Origin: CAVSJO01 sp963728445
Lineage (GTDB): Bacteria > Gemmatimonadota > Gemmatimonadetes > Longimicrobiales > RSA9
Direction of reading: 5' to 3'
DNA length: 64,000 nt
Assembly (NCBI GenBank): GCA_963728445.1
Contig: CAVSJO010000001.1
Coordinates: forward strand, 186,001-250,000
Shown: piece after piece, positions 49,926 through 60,100 of the stretch
Numbering within the stretch: the first letter of the stretch is position 1
Layout: every line of letters begins with the position of its first letter
Made by a program: the position numbers and the translations under genes
The notes under the pieces: generated by a model
Told to the model about the DNA's origin: nothing
The model's database searches: none
What the model saw: only the letters and a program-made list of their open reading frames with translations

Positions 49926-52900
49926 CTACCATCCCGGCATGATCTGGAAGCCCCAGTGCCAGCCCTTCTGCGGCCGCTGGAACGGGTACGCATAGTACGC
50001 CTCCAGAACCATGAAGCCGAGGATGTTCATGCGAGCACTCACGCCGGCGCTGAAGACCGGGTGGTGCTCACAGCCTGGATCGCCCACGCTGGTGCACGCC
50101 GAGAGGTCGGACAGGTTGCGGACGTAGGTCAGGCTCGCCGGACTGTTCTGTCCCCACGCCAGGGCGCCGTCGGCGAAGAAGCTCAGCTCCGTGGGCAGGT
50201 ACGGAAAGTTGATGAGGCCGAACTGCTCCACGCCCAGCAGCGGGATACGGAGCTCCATGTTCGCCACGGCCAGTCGGGAGCCGATGAGCTGGTCCATCGC
50301 CTGGCACCCCGTGAAGGAGCTGGTTACCGCCGAGCTCGTGTTGCACTCCGACTGGTCGAACGAGTTCGGATCGTAGCCGCGGACGTACCATTCGTAGCCC
50401 GCGAACAGCGGCTGTATCGCGTTGGCCTCGGAGTCCCTCCCGTAGCGGCCGTAATGATAGCCGCGCACTGCGAAGGTTACCGGGTTCGCGAAGAAGTAGC
50501 GCCGGTAGTCGGCGGTGACCGACGTGAACTGGAGGGATCCGAACGTGGGAGACACTTCGAAGCGCGAGCGGCCGCCCTGGATCGGGGAAGTGAAGCCGAA
50601 CACGCTGAAGTCGCTGACCAGCGCCGCCGAGGCCTGCATCAGGTTCAGCGCCGGGGGTGTGGCGCCGCCCGAGACCTTCCTCTGGTCGAGCACCTGGCCC
50701 GTCGGCGTGACGATGTACTGCTGGATCTCACGATTGTAGCTGTAGCGGGTGTAGCCACCCTGGAACTCGATCCGGCGCACCTGGGAGAACGGATACTGCA
50801 CCAGGCCCTGGGCCTGGTCGATGTAGATGCGGTCGAAGTAGTCGTTGATGGCGTACGTGCCATCCCCGTTGTCCTGCACGCCGCGGTACAGCAGCAGGTA
50901 CGGGATGTGCCCGACCACGGCCCCCCAGTTCCACCGGTGGTCCAGGTTCACGTACTGGGCCATCCCGCCGATGTCCTTCACGGTCCCGTTCGCCTGGATG
51001 GCGGCGGCCAGCTGCTGGTTCCCCAGCATGTCGCTGAAGTAGGCCGAAACACCGCCGGCTACGCCGGTTCCGAACGTGCTCGTCGCCACGCCGAGGGAGG
51101 GCGGTCCGATCATGTCCAGGCTCAGCCCGCCCTGGTAGGGCTTCTCGGTGAAGTTCGCGCCGGAGGGGAGCCCCGTCGTCGGGTCGTTGAGATAGGCGTA
51201 GACCGGGCCCTCCGTCACGTCCGCGACCGGCGGCAGCACGTCACCCTGGTAGGCGACGTTCGCCTGCGGCTGCACCGGCTCGCCCTGCGCAGCGGCCGGG
51301 CCCAGCGCCATCACGTTGAAGCCCTGCTTGTTGAAGACGGAGAACGCCAGGCGCCCGTCCTTCGCAATCGTGATGGCCGGCGACTTCTCCGTCAGTCCGC
51401 TCACCCCCGTGGCGACGTGGGTCACGCGGAAGAGACGACCGGACGTCAGCTCGACGCGGAAGATGTCCGGCACGCCGTCCGGATCCGCGATGAAGTAGAC
51501 ACTCTTCCCGTCGGGGGCGAACACCGGGTTGATGTTCTTCGCGTCCGGGAAGAGCTGGAGCTGCTTGCTCTCCCCGGAAGCAACGTCCATGATCGCCACG
51601 CTCATCGGCGAGTACGTCAGCTTCTGGAAGTCGGTCCGCGCTCCTGCGTCCGTCGTGTAGGCCAGCAGCGTTCCGTCCGGCGACCACGCCGGCTGCAGCT
51701 CCGCCGTCCGCCCCTCCGTCAGCTTCCGGACGGCGCTCGTCTCCAGGTCGTACACGTACAGGTCCGAGATCCCGCCCACGTTGCCCGTGAACGCGATCCG
51801 CGACCCGTCCGGCGACCACGTCGGATCACCGATCGCGCCGATCTCGTCCGTCTTCAGCGTCTGCTCGATCTTCCCGTTCGAGGTGTTCAGGACCACCAGC
51901 TTCTGGTCGCCGTCCTCGAACACCACCGTTACGAACCGCTCCCCGTCGGGCGAGAAAGAGCCCGACGAGTTCATGAAGCTCAGCGCGTCGAAGTGCGTGT
52001 CCGTCGCCGAGCTCGTCAGCTTCCGGATCACTTCGCCCGTGTGCGCGTCCGCGAGATAGAGATCGATGGAGAACAGGCCCCGTTCCGAAAGGAACGCCAG
52101 GTAGCGCCCGTCCTGGCTCAGCACCGGCGCCAGGTTCTGCGTACCCGTGCCCTTCCGTGTCGGCCCCACGAGCAGAGTGCCCACGCTGTCCGGATGTGTC
52201 CGGTCCGCGATGATCGGCTGCTCCGCCTCCTTCGTCGCCGCCGCCCACTCCGCCGACAGCGTGTCCACCGGGATTCCCAGCACCCGCCGCGACGCTGCCT
52301 CGAGACCCCGCTCCGTCGCGTACGTGTACATCGCCGGCACCGCACGGTCCCCGTACCGACCCGCGATGTAGCCCCACAACGCCTGGCCGTACCGGTACGG
52401 GAAGTACTTGCTCGACGTCGACAGATCCTTGATCGACGGGAAGTCCTCGTGCAGTACCGCGTCCCGCATCCACATCGCCGTGTTCGCGTCGACTCGGCCC
52501 AGCGACAGGAACTCCGCCATGCCCTCCACCATCCACAGCGGAACCCGACCCATCGCGGCGATCCCCGGACCCGTCTGCGACTTCGCCAGGTCGTACTGGA
52601 ACGCGTGCACCAGCTCGTGCCCCATCACGTGATCCGTGTCGAAATAGTCCGCCGCCAGCGGGATCACGACACGGTCCTTCAGCCCCTCCGTCACGCCCCC
52701 CGTCGCCTCGTTCTGGAACCCGCTCAGCGTGTTCGTCTGCTCGAAGTCGGCGTGGTTCGCGTACAGGATGATCGGCTTCTTTTCCTGGAACGTGTGCTGG
52801 AACAGGTCCGAGTGCCGCACGTACCACCGCTCCGCCATTCGCGCGGCGTCCTCCACCGCTTCCTTCTCCGCCGGGTAGTAGTAGACGTTGAAGTGGTCCG

Positions 52901-53036
52901 TGGACAGGACCCGGAAGTCAAAATCCTCGTACTGCACCTTGTTGCGGCCGAAGTACTGCGCGCTGGCGCGCGCCGGCACCAGCCCGATCAGGGCCGTCAG
53001 GGCCACGAAAACGATGGCGAGCCGGCGGAAGGACAT
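49926..53036 (-). CDS. Peptidase MA, beta-propeller and Omp85-like barrel protein
   Basis: A 1036-residue exported protein (signal ends ARASAQ) with three parts. The first has a gluzincin zinc site HELVHAFQ (His140, Glu141, His144) and the third ligand in WMVEGMAE (Glu171), as in peptidase-MA proteins. The middle part holds at least five TolB/PD40 propeller units with SPDGxxIAF-type repeats. The last 400 residues look like an outer membrane beta-barrel (many YxFxF-type strands, Gly-rich) ending IMPGW. It may show a protease and propeller outside a barrel anchor. Related proteins are common in Gemmatimonadota. Start set at MSFRRLAIVF for the signal peptide. Confidence 0.8.
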   Translation of the reverse strand: MSFRRLAIVFVALTALIGLVPARASAQYFGRNKVQYEDFDFRVLSTDHFNVYYYPAEKEAVEDAARMAERWYVRHSDLFQHTFQEKKPIILYANHADFEQTNTLSGFQNEATGGVTEGLKDRVVIPLAADYFDTDHVMGHELVHAFQYDLAKSQTGPGIAAMGRVPLWMVEGMAEFLSLGRVDANTAMWMRDAVLHEDFPSIKDLSTSSKYFPYRYGQALWGYIAGRYGDRAVPAMYTYATERGLEAASRRVLGIPVDTLSAEWAAATKEAEQPIIADRTHPDSVGTLLVGPTRKGTGTQNLAPVLSQDGRYLAFLSERGLFSIDLYLADAHTGEVIRKLTSSATDTHFDALSFMNSSGSFSPDGERFVTVVFEDGDQKLVVLNTSNGKIEQTLKTDEIGAIGDPTWSPDGSRIAFTGNVGGISDLYVYDLETSAVRKLTEGRTAELQPAWSPDGTLLAYTTDAGARTDFQKLTYSPMSVAIMDVASGESKQLQLFPDAKNINPVFAPDGKSVYFIADPDGVPDIFRVELTSGRLFRVTHVATGVSGLTEKSPAITIAKDGRLAFSVFNKQGFNVMALGPAAAQGEPVQPQANVAYQGDVLPPVADVTEGPVYAYLNDPTTGLPSGANFTEKPYQGGLSLDMIGPPSLGVATSTFGTGVAGGVSAYFSDMLGNQQLAAAIQANGTVKDIGGMAQYVNLDHRWNWGAVVGHIPYLLLYRGVQDNGDGTYAINDYFDRIYIDQAQGLVQYPFSQVRRIEFQGGYTRYSYNREIQQYIVTPTGQVLDQRKVSGGATPPALNLMQASAALVSDFSVFGFTSPIQGGRSRFEVSPTFGSLQFTSVTADYRRYFFANPVTFAVRGYHYGRYGRDSEANAIQPLFAGYEWYVRGYDPNSFDQSECNTSSAVTSSFTGCQAMDQLIGSRLAVANMELRIPLLGVEQFGLINFPYLPTELSFFADGALAWGQNSPASLTYVRNLSDLSACTSVGDPGCEHHPVFSAGVSARMNILGFMVLEAYYAYPFQRPQKGWHWGFQIMPGW

Positions 53037-53327
53037 GGGCTTCTCGCTCGTGTGGAGGGTTCCCCGCGGGCTTCTGGCTTTCTGCGTCTCCCGTCCCGCG
53101 GGCGACGTGCGGCGCTGTCCTCGCCGGGGTCGCAAGGCCTGTACCGTGCACCGTGCCCCTCTAACCCGCCGCGCCCTGCCAAGGTTCCGTCCCGTAGTCG
53201 TGGGAATTTGCAATCCCCGGGCATTGCACTTTGCAACGACCGTTACTACCTTGGGGGCCATCCTCCCCTGCCGGTCGCTGCGCGGCCGGCCTGACCCGTT
53301 GTCCGATGTCCCGAACGCTGGCAGGCG
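53037..53327. other. Divergent promoter region with TGCAA boxes
   Basis: No gene fits this 291-base gap. Its right half is less GC-rich and has three related hexamers: TTTGCAA (53207), ATTGCA (53223) and TTTGCAA (53230), spaced 16 and 7 bases apart. Similar TGCAA boxes lie before the small lipoprotein gene near 18.75 kb. The two operons diverging from here are the peptidase/barrel gene and the kinase/activator/glycosyltransferase run. Confidence 0.45.
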
Positions 53328-54968
53328 ATGAAACGCCCCATCCCGCTGCTGCGGTGGCTCTTCCTGGGCCGGTTCGCGGTTGCCGCAGGGGTCTTCACGG
53401 GTGCGCTCCTGGTGTGGCCGCGAGCGGCGCCGCAGACGACGCTGGTCGCGACGCTGCTGCTGCTGGTGACCATCGGGGTCACGCTGGTGAGCGCGTGGTG
53501 GACGTACGCGCGGGCGCCGTCGCCCGGCGTGAACTTCCTCTACGGGCAGGTCCTCTTCGACGTACTGGTGGTGACGGCGGTGGTGCACCTGACGGGTCCC
53601 GCCCGGAGCGACTTCGCGCCGCTGTACGTGATCGTCATCGCGGAAGCGTCGGTGCTGCTGCCGGTCCCGGGGGCGATGCTGATCGCGGCGCTTTCGAGCG
53701 TGCTCTACGTGGCGGACATCGTCTGGCAGGTGGGCGAGCCGCCGCGGTCGGTACTGGTGCAGATCGGACTGTTCGCCGGGATGGCGCTGGTGACGGGGCT
53801 TCTGGGGGACCGTCTTCGTCGGACGGGGACGGCGCTGGGGGCGCTCGAGTCGGAGCTGCGGCAGCTGCAGCTGGACACGACGGACATCCTGGAGACGCTG
53901 GACACGGGTGTGGTGACGATCGACGGGGAAGGGCGGCTGTTCTACATCAACCGCGCGGCGGAGGCGATCCTGGGTCTGGCGAGCTCGGAGTGGCAGGACC
54001 GACCGGTGCTGGCGGAGCTGGACCGGCGGGCTCCGGGACTTGGGGCGATGCTGCAGCGCACGGCGGTGACGCGGGAGCCGGTGTCGCGTTTCGAGACGTG
54101 GCTCGCGATCGGCGGCGCCACGCGGATGGTGGGGCTCCGGACGACGCCGCTGGACCGGGAGGGCACGCCGTGGGTGACGGCCGTGTGCCAGGACATCACG
54201 GACGGCAAGCAGGTGGAGGCGCTGCACCGGAGGACGGAGCGGCTGGAGGCGGTGGCGGAGCTGTCTGCGTCGCTCGCCCACGAGATCAAGAATCCGCTGG
54301 CCTCGATCCGCAGCTCGGTGGAGCAGTTGTCGGGCCCACGGCTGGGCCCTGGAGATCGCACGACGCTCGAGGGACTCGTGCTGAAGGAGTCGGACCGCCT
54401 GAGCCGTCTCCTGTCCGACTTCATCGACTTCACGGCGGTGCGGCTGGCCCATTCGGAAACGGTGGAGCTGGGGACGGTCGTCACGGAGGCGGTCGCGCTG
54501 GCGGAGCGGCATCCCGACGCGGCCCGGGCGGATGCCGTCGAGGTGAGCATCGCGGGAGGGCCGCTGCAGGTGGAGGGAGACCACGACCTGCTGCACCGCG
54601 CCGTGTTCAACCTCGTCCTGAACGCGATTCAGCACGGCGGCGAGCGCGGGCGCGTGCGCGTGCACATCGAGCCGGTGGCCGGTCCGGACCTGCCCCGCGG
54701 GGTGGACGCCGATGCCGCGGTGCGTCTGCAGGTGTCGGACACGGGACCGGGCATCGATGAGGGCGCGATGAGGCGGATCTTCGACCCGTTCTTCACGACG
54801 AGGCCGACGGGCTCGGGGCTGGGGCTGGCCCTCGTCTACCGGGCGGTGGAGTCCCACGGCGGCTTCATCTTCGTCGACGGCGGCCGGGGGCGAGGCGCCA
54901 CGTTCACGGTCTACCTGCCCACGCATCGAACGCTTGTGGAGCACCCGAAGCAGGAGGCAACGGCATGA
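53328..54968 (+). CDS. PilS-like multi-pass sensor histidine kinase
   Basis: A 546-residue kinase with six N-terminal helices and almost no periplasmic loop (LYVIVIAEASVLLPVPGAML and neighbours), as in PilS, which senses a signal inside the membrane. A PAS domain (about 190-290) precedes HisKA with the phosphoacceptor in SLAHEIKNPLASIRSS, then an ATPase domain (NLVLNAIQHGG, DTGPGID, FDPFFTTRPTGSGLGLAL). It overlaps its NtrC-type partner by ATGA. It is the first gene of the run that ends in glycosyltransferases, so it probably controls surface glycosylation. Confidence 0.93.
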   Translation: MKRPIPLLRWLFLGRFAVAAGVFTGALLVWPRAAPQTTLVATLLLLVTIGVTLVSAWWTYARAPSPGVNFLYGQVLFDVLVVTAVVHLTGPARSDFAPLYVIVIAEASVLLPVPGAMLIAALSSVLYVADIVWQVGEPPRSVLVQIGLFAGMALVTGLLGDRLRRTGTALGALESELRQLQLDTTDILETLDTGVVTIDGEGRLFYINRAAEAILGLASSEWQDRPVLAELDRRAPGLGAMLQRTAVTREPVSRFETWLAIGGATRMVGLRTTPLDREGTPWVTAVCQDITDGKQVEALHRRTERLEAVAELSASLAHEIKNPLASIRSSVEQLSGPRLGPGDRTTLEGLVLKESDRLSRLLSDFIDFTAVRLAHSETVELGTVVTEAVALAERHPDAARADAVEVSIAGGPLQVEGDHDLLHRAVFNLVLNAIQHGGERGRVRVHIEPVAGPDLPRGVDADAAVRLQVSDTGPGIDEGAMRRIFDPFFTTRPTGSGLGLALVYRAVESHGGFIFVDGGRGRGATFTVYLPTHRTLVEHPKQEATA

Positions 54969-56341
54969 AGCCGAAGATCCTGGTCGTGGACGACGAGACC
55001 TCGATTCTGAACACGCTGGAGATCCTGCTCCGGGGGGAGGGCTTCGAGTACGCGTCCTCGACCAGCGGCCGGGATGCCATGGAGCGGCTGGACGCGTTCG
55101 CCCCGGACCTGGTCCTGACCGACGTCCGCATGCCGGGCGTGAGCGGCATCGATCTGCTGGCATCGATCCGGGAGCGGGATCCGGAGCTCCCCGTCATTCT
55201 GATGACCGCCCAGGCATCCCTGCAGTCGGCCGTCCAGGCGGTGAACCACGGCGCCTTCTACTACCTCCAGAAGCCGTTTGCCAACGCGGAGCTCGTTGCG
55301 CTGTGCCGCCGAGCGACGGAGACGCGAATCCTGAAGAGGGAGAACCAGGCGCTCCGCAGGGAGATCCGCCGCCGAAACGCGCCGCCCGGCGGACGACCCG
55401 TCGGCAGCAGCCGGAGCTTCACGGCCGTGCTGAAGCTCGCCGAGACGGTCGCGCCTACCGACTCGACGGTGCTCATCACGGGGGAGAGCGGTACCGGCAA
55501 GGAGATCGTGGCGCGCTACGTCCACGGGCTCTCGGAGCGGGACGGCGGCCCGTTCGTGTCCATCAACTGCGGGGCGCTGCCGGAATCGCTCCTCGAGTCG
55601 GAGCTCTTCGGCCACGTGAAGGGCAGCTTCACGGGGGCTGTCCGCGATCGGGAGGGGCACCTGGCGGCCGCCCGCGGCGGAACGCTCTTCCTGGACGAGG
55701 TCGGCGAGATGTCCGCCTCCCTGCAGGTCAAGCTCCTGCGCGCGCTCCAGGAGCGGGAGGTCGTGCCCGTCGGCGCGACGGAACCGGTCGCCATCGACGT
55801 GCGCGTCATCGCCGCCACGAACCGGGACCTCGAAGAGGAGGTGCGTCGGGGCACGTTCCGGAGCGATCTCTTCTACCGGCTGAACGTCATCTCCCTCCAT
55901 TTGCCGCCTCTGCGGGAGCGGCCGGACGACGTGCCGCTGCTCGCCGAGCACTTCCTGCAGCGGCTGGCGGGGAAGAACGGCCACGACGGCGACGGCGCGC
56001 CCCTCAGGCTGTCGGATGAAGCCGAGGTGGCGCTGCAGGCCTACGACTGGCCCGGCAACGTGCGTGAGCTCGAGAACGCCCTCGAGCGTGCGGCCATCCT
56101 CTGCGAGGGCGCGCACATCGACGTGGGGGACCTGCCGGCGCGGGTCATCGAGCCGTCGCCGGTGCCGCTGGTCGGCGAGGCGCCGCCGCCGAACCCCACG
56201 CTGGAGTCCATCGAGCGTGCCTACATCCTCTGGGTCCTCCAGTCGGAGGGCGGGAACAAGGCGCGTACGGCTGATATCCTCGGGATCGATCCTTCGACCC
56301 TCTACCGCAAGCTCAACCGTTACGGAGTCTCGGACACATGA
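54965..56341 (+). CDS. PilR/NtrC-type sigma-54 activator with GSFTGA loop
   Basis: A 458-residue response regulator: receiver with Asp53 (LVLTDVRMPG) and Lys103, AAA+ domain with Walker A GESGTGKE (173-180), Walker B LFLDEVGE and a C-terminal Fis-type helix-turn-helix (KARTADILGIDPSTLYRKLNRYG). The sigma-54 contact loop reads GSFTGA (220-225); most family members have GAFTGA. It overlaps kinase and glycosyltransferase genes by four bases each. Targets are unknown; its own operon or pili/glycan genes are the obvious guesses. Confidence 0.95.
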   Translation: MKPKILVVDDETSILNTLEILLRGEGFEYASSTSGRDAMERLDAFAPDLVLTDVRMPGVSGIDLLASIRERDPELPVILMTAQASLQSAVQAVNHGAFYYLQKPFANAELVALCRRATETRILKRENQALRREIRRRNAPPGGRPVGSSRSFTAVLKLAETVAPTDSTVLITGESGTGKEIVARYVHGLSERDGGPFVSINCGALPESLLESELFGHVKGSFTGAVRDREGHLAAARGGTLFLDEVGEMSASLQVKLLRALQEREVVPVGATEPVAIDVRVIAATNRDLEEEVRRGTFRSDLFYRLNVISLHLPPLRERPDDVPLLAEHFLQRLAGKNGHDGDGAPLRLSDEAEVALQAYDWPGNVRELENALERAAILCEGAHIDVGDLPARVIEPSPVPLVGEAPPPNPTLESIERAYILWVLQSEGGNKARTADILGIDPSTLYRKLNRYGVSDT

Positions 56342-57162
56342 AGCTCGATCCGAACAGCGTGCGCCTCAGTGTGCTGATGCCCGTGTACAACGAAGCGGCC
56401 ACGCTCGCGGACGCGATCCGCCGCGTGCGCAGCGTGCCCCTCGATCTGGAGATCATCTGCGTCGACGACGGCTCGCGGGACGGCACACGGGACGTGCTCG
56501 CCGAGCTCGAGGCGGAGGGGCTGGTCGACACCGTCGTTCTGCATCCGGAGAATCGCGGCAAGGGCGCCGCGATCCGCACCGCCATCGACAGCGCGACGGG
56601 GGACATCATGGTCATTCAGGATGCGGACCTGGAGTACGACCCGCATGACCTCCCGCAGCTCCTGGAGCCGATCCTCGAGGGTCGCGCCGATGCCGTCTTC
56701 GGCAGCCGTTTCCTCGGCGGTCCCCACCGGGTGCTTTACTTCTGGCACCGCGTCGGCAACGGCCTGCTCACCCTCCTGTCCAACATGTTCACCGACCTGA
56801 ACCTCACGGACATGGAGACGTGCTACAAGATGGTCCGGGCCGATCTGATGCGGAGTCTGCCTCTCACCGCCAGCCGGTTCGGCATCGAGCCCGAGCTCAC
56901 GGCGCGCCTCGCGCAGGCCCGCGCCCGCATCTACGAGGTCCCCATCAGCTACGACGGGCGTACCTACGCCGAGGGTAAGAAGATCAACTGGAAGGACGGC
57001 GTCGCCGCCTTCTGGCACATCGCCCGCTTCAATCTCTCCCGGCCCCGACCCCGGCCGGCCCCGTCTTCCGTGCCGACGCAGTCCGCGGCGCCCGCGGCGG
57101 CGGCTCCGACCGGGACGGACGCCCCGGAGGCAGGCGCCCGCTCGTCGGCCGGCGGGCACTGA
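56338..57162 (+). CDS. GT2 glycosyltransferase, DPM1-like (polyprenyl-phosphate sugar synthase)
   Basis: A 274-residue cytosolic-facing GT2 enzyme. Nucleotide-sugar motifs: VDDGSRDGT (43-50) and QDADLEYDP with the DxD (Asp95, Asp97). Downstream GSRFLGG and the ETCYKM...RFGIEPELTARL pattern match dolichol-phosphate mannose synthase (DPM1) and related enzymes. It would transfer a sugar, probably mannose, from a nucleotide donor to polyprenyl phosphate. There is no GtrA-type membrane domain. A Pro/Ala-rich tail follows residue 240. Overlapping the activator gene and nine bases ahead of the GT-C gene, it supplies the donor for the next enzymes. Confidence 0.9.
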   Translation: MKLDPNSVRLSVLMPVYNEAATLADAIRRVRSVPLDLEIICVDDGSRDGTRDVLAELEAEGLVDTVVLHPENRGKGAAIRTAIDSATGDIMVIQDADLEYDPHDLPQLLEPILEGRADAVFGSRFLGGPHRVLYFWHRVGNGLLTLLSNMFTDLNLTDMETCYKMVRADLMRSLPLTASRFGIEPELTARLAQARARIYEVPISYDGRTYAEGKKINWKDGVAAFWHIARFNLSRPRPRPAPSSVPTQSAAPAAAAPTGTDAPEAGARSSAGGH

Positions 57163-57171
57163 ACGCCGACC

Positions 57172-60100
57172 GTGCGTCGTGCGGTCGGACTCGCTCTCCT
57201 CCTCGCGGGAGGGCTGCCCCTCTACCGCTTTCTCGACCCCGCGCGGACGGGGCTGCCCGGCGCGTCCGCCGTCGAGGTCGCGGAGGACTGCCGCAGCCTC
57301 GCGCTCTACGGGACGGTGCTGATCCTGATCCCCGCGCTCCTCGCCGGTCGATACCTGCGTCCCGAGACGGGCCGCGCCGCCGCCGAGCGCCTGGCCGGCT
57401 GGCTCCTGCGGCCGCCGCTGCCCGCCTACGCGCTCGCCCTCGCGGTCGTCTCCACCGTCCTGACCGCCACCTTCTCGCTCCTTGCCCTGGGCGGCCGGCC
57501 GGACCTCATCGACGGGATGGTCCAGCTAGCCCAGGCCCGGCTGTTCTCCTCCGGCCGACTGGCAGGGCTCGGCGGTCCTCTCGCGGGCGCATGGACCGTG
57601 CAGAATGCTCTCGTGACGCCCAACGGCTGGGTCTCCCAGTACCCGCCCGGCTACGCCCTCCTGCTCGCGCCGGCTCTGGCAGCGGGAGTGCCGTGGCTGG
57701 TCGGGCCGCTCCTCCTCGGGGCGACGTCCTTCTTCTCCGCCCTCGCCCTTCACCGGCTCCTCGCGCCCCGCGTGCTCGTGGCCCGCATCGCCGCGGCGCT
57801 GACGGCCGTCTGTCCCTTCCTGATCTTTCTGGCGGGCGACTACATGAGCCACGTCGCGGCCGCCGCCCTCGCCATGGCCGCGCTCTGGTGCGCGCTGCGG
57901 GCCCGGGACGGCGCGCCAGCCTGGGCCGCCGCATGCGGCGCTGCCGGAGGGCTGCTGCTGGCCGTGCGTCCGCTCTCGGCCGTTGCCGTGGGAGCGGCTC
58001 CGGTTCTCGCGGTGTGGCTCGCAGCGCGTCGTGCCGAGCCGGGGTGGTGGGCCCGCCGCCTTGCCTGGGCCGCCGCGGGCGCGGCGCCCTTTGCCGCCGG
58101 CCTCCTGGCCTGGAACGCGCACTTCTTCGGCAGTCCGTTCCGGTTCGGCTACGAGGCGGCCCTCGGCGGCCATATGCTCGGGTTCGGTGTCGACCCGTGG
58201 GGGAACACCTATGGTGTTCGGGAGGCGATCGGTTTCACGGCGGCCGACCTGACGACGCTCGGTCAGTACCTCCTCGAGACGCCCATCCCGGTGGTGGCGG
58301 CGATCGGAGGCTGGCTCCTGGCCACCCGGCGGATGCCCGTCGGCTCCGCCGTGATCCTGACGGGGGCGCTGGCTCCCGTGCTGGCGAACGCATTCTACTG
58401 GCACCACGGCCAGTTCATGGGGCCGCGGATGCTGGACGAATCGGCGCCGTACTGGGTAGTGCTCTGCGTCCTGGCGGCGGCGGGGCTCGTGGCCCGGGCC
58501 CCCGCCGCCTCGGCCGGCGTCCGGTTCTCGCCCCGTGTGGCCCTGGCCGCTGCCCTCACCGCGGCCCTGTCGGCCGGCCTCCTGTGGCTCGGGCCGCAGC
58601 GGGGGGCGGGCTACGCGGCGTTCCGCCCCAGCAACCGGATGTCGGCGCCGTCGCCCGACGCTCCGGCCCTCGTCTTCGTCCACGGGGCGTGGACCGAGCG
58701 CCTCGCCTCTCGCCTCGCCGCGGACGGCGTGCGACTCGACTCCGTGGAGGCCGCGCTGCGGCGCAACGCCACGTGCGACGTCCAGCGCGTCGTCGATGCG
58801 GGCGCGGAACGGCAGGATCCCAGGCTCCTCTACGGGCGGGTCGGGCCGTCGGCGCCTCTGGCCCATGGGCCACCGGACGCAGGCGTCCGCATCGCTGCCG
58901 GTAAGCCCTTCCCCGCGGCGGGCGTGTGCGCCGCGGAAGCGGCGGCGGACCGCCATGGCGTCTACCCGCTGGCGCCGCTGCTGTGGCAGGGCGTGCCCCC
59001 GGGCTCTGCCGGCGGCGTCGTGTTCGTGCGGGACCTCGGTCCAGCGGCGAACGCTCGGGTCCTCGAGAGCCTCGCCGGGCGCACGCCGTGGCTGCTGGCG
59101 AGCCGCTCGCCGGAGGCGCTGCCGGTCCTGCAGCCGTACGAGCAGGGGATGCGGCTCCTGTGGGGCACGGCCGTGAAACGACTCGACGCCGTCCGGGCGG
59201 CCGCGCTCACCGGCGCGGTTGCCGCCGCCGTTCACGCCCCTGCCCTTGCCAACGGCTTTGCCTACGACGACGTCCCGCTCATCCTCGGAGACCCCCGGCT
59301 GCGGGCGCCGATGGACTTCGCGGGCATGCTGTCCCGGCCGTACTGGGGCGGAACCGCCGCCGGGGGCCTGGCGATCTGGCGACCGCTCACCACGCTGTCG
59401 TTCGCCCTGGACCGGGCCGTCTTCGCCTTCGCCCCGGCGGGCTTCCACCTCACCAACATCCTGCTTCACGTGTGCGCGAGCGCCCTGGTCGTCCTCCTCC
59501 TGGCGCGCTGGTTCGAGCCGACTGCCGCGCTGGTCGGCGGACTCCTCTTTGCCGTCCACCCGGTCCACGTGGAGGCGGTGGCCGACGTCGCCGGCCGGGC
59601 GGAGCTCCTGTCCGCCGTGCTGGTGCTCGGGGCGGCGCTCGCCTGGACGGGACGTCGGACGAGCGCCGCGTGGGGACTCGCCGGGCTGGCGGTGCTGTCC
59701 AAGGAGAGCGCCGTCGTGGTCGTCCCGATCTACGTCCTCGTGGACCTCGCCGACGGCCGACTGCAGGCGACGTCGGCCGCGCTGCGTCGCTGGCTGCGAG
59801 AGACGCGCGTCGGCTGGCTCGGGCTCGTCGCAGTGCTCGCGGCGTGGCTCTCGCTCCGTGCGGCGGTCGTGGGCGGCATCAACCCCGCTGTCGTCCACCC
59901 GGTGGCCGACGGTCTCGGTCCGCTGGCCCGGCGCCTGACCGCCCTCCAGGCTTGGCCGGTCTACGCGCGCCTCCTCTTCTTTCCCAGGGTGCTGCTGGCC
60001 GATTACGGCCCGCGGGTGATCATGCCGGCGCGGGGGTTGACGCCGGGCGCGACTGCCGGCCTGCTCGTGCTGATCGCCCTCGTGGTGGGCGGCGTCGCAG

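Noticed and set aside
53219..53236. Sigma-54 promoter GGGCAT...TTTGC before the PilS-like kinase
   Set aside because: The spacing between GG and GC is 13, one too many, and the -24 box is weak (CGGGCAT).
49956..53294. A 1112-codon open frame on the + strand opposite the peptidase/barrel gene
   Set aside because: It mirrors a real leftward gene with clear motifs. High G+C content keeps opposite frames open; its Arg/Pro/His-rich composition is not protein-like.
59120..59220. Frameshift or missing stop between two genes at the GT-C/TMTC junction
   Set aside because: The frame is clean, with normal G+C codon use through the junction. I keep it as one gene and note an internal ATG at 59149 as an alternative.
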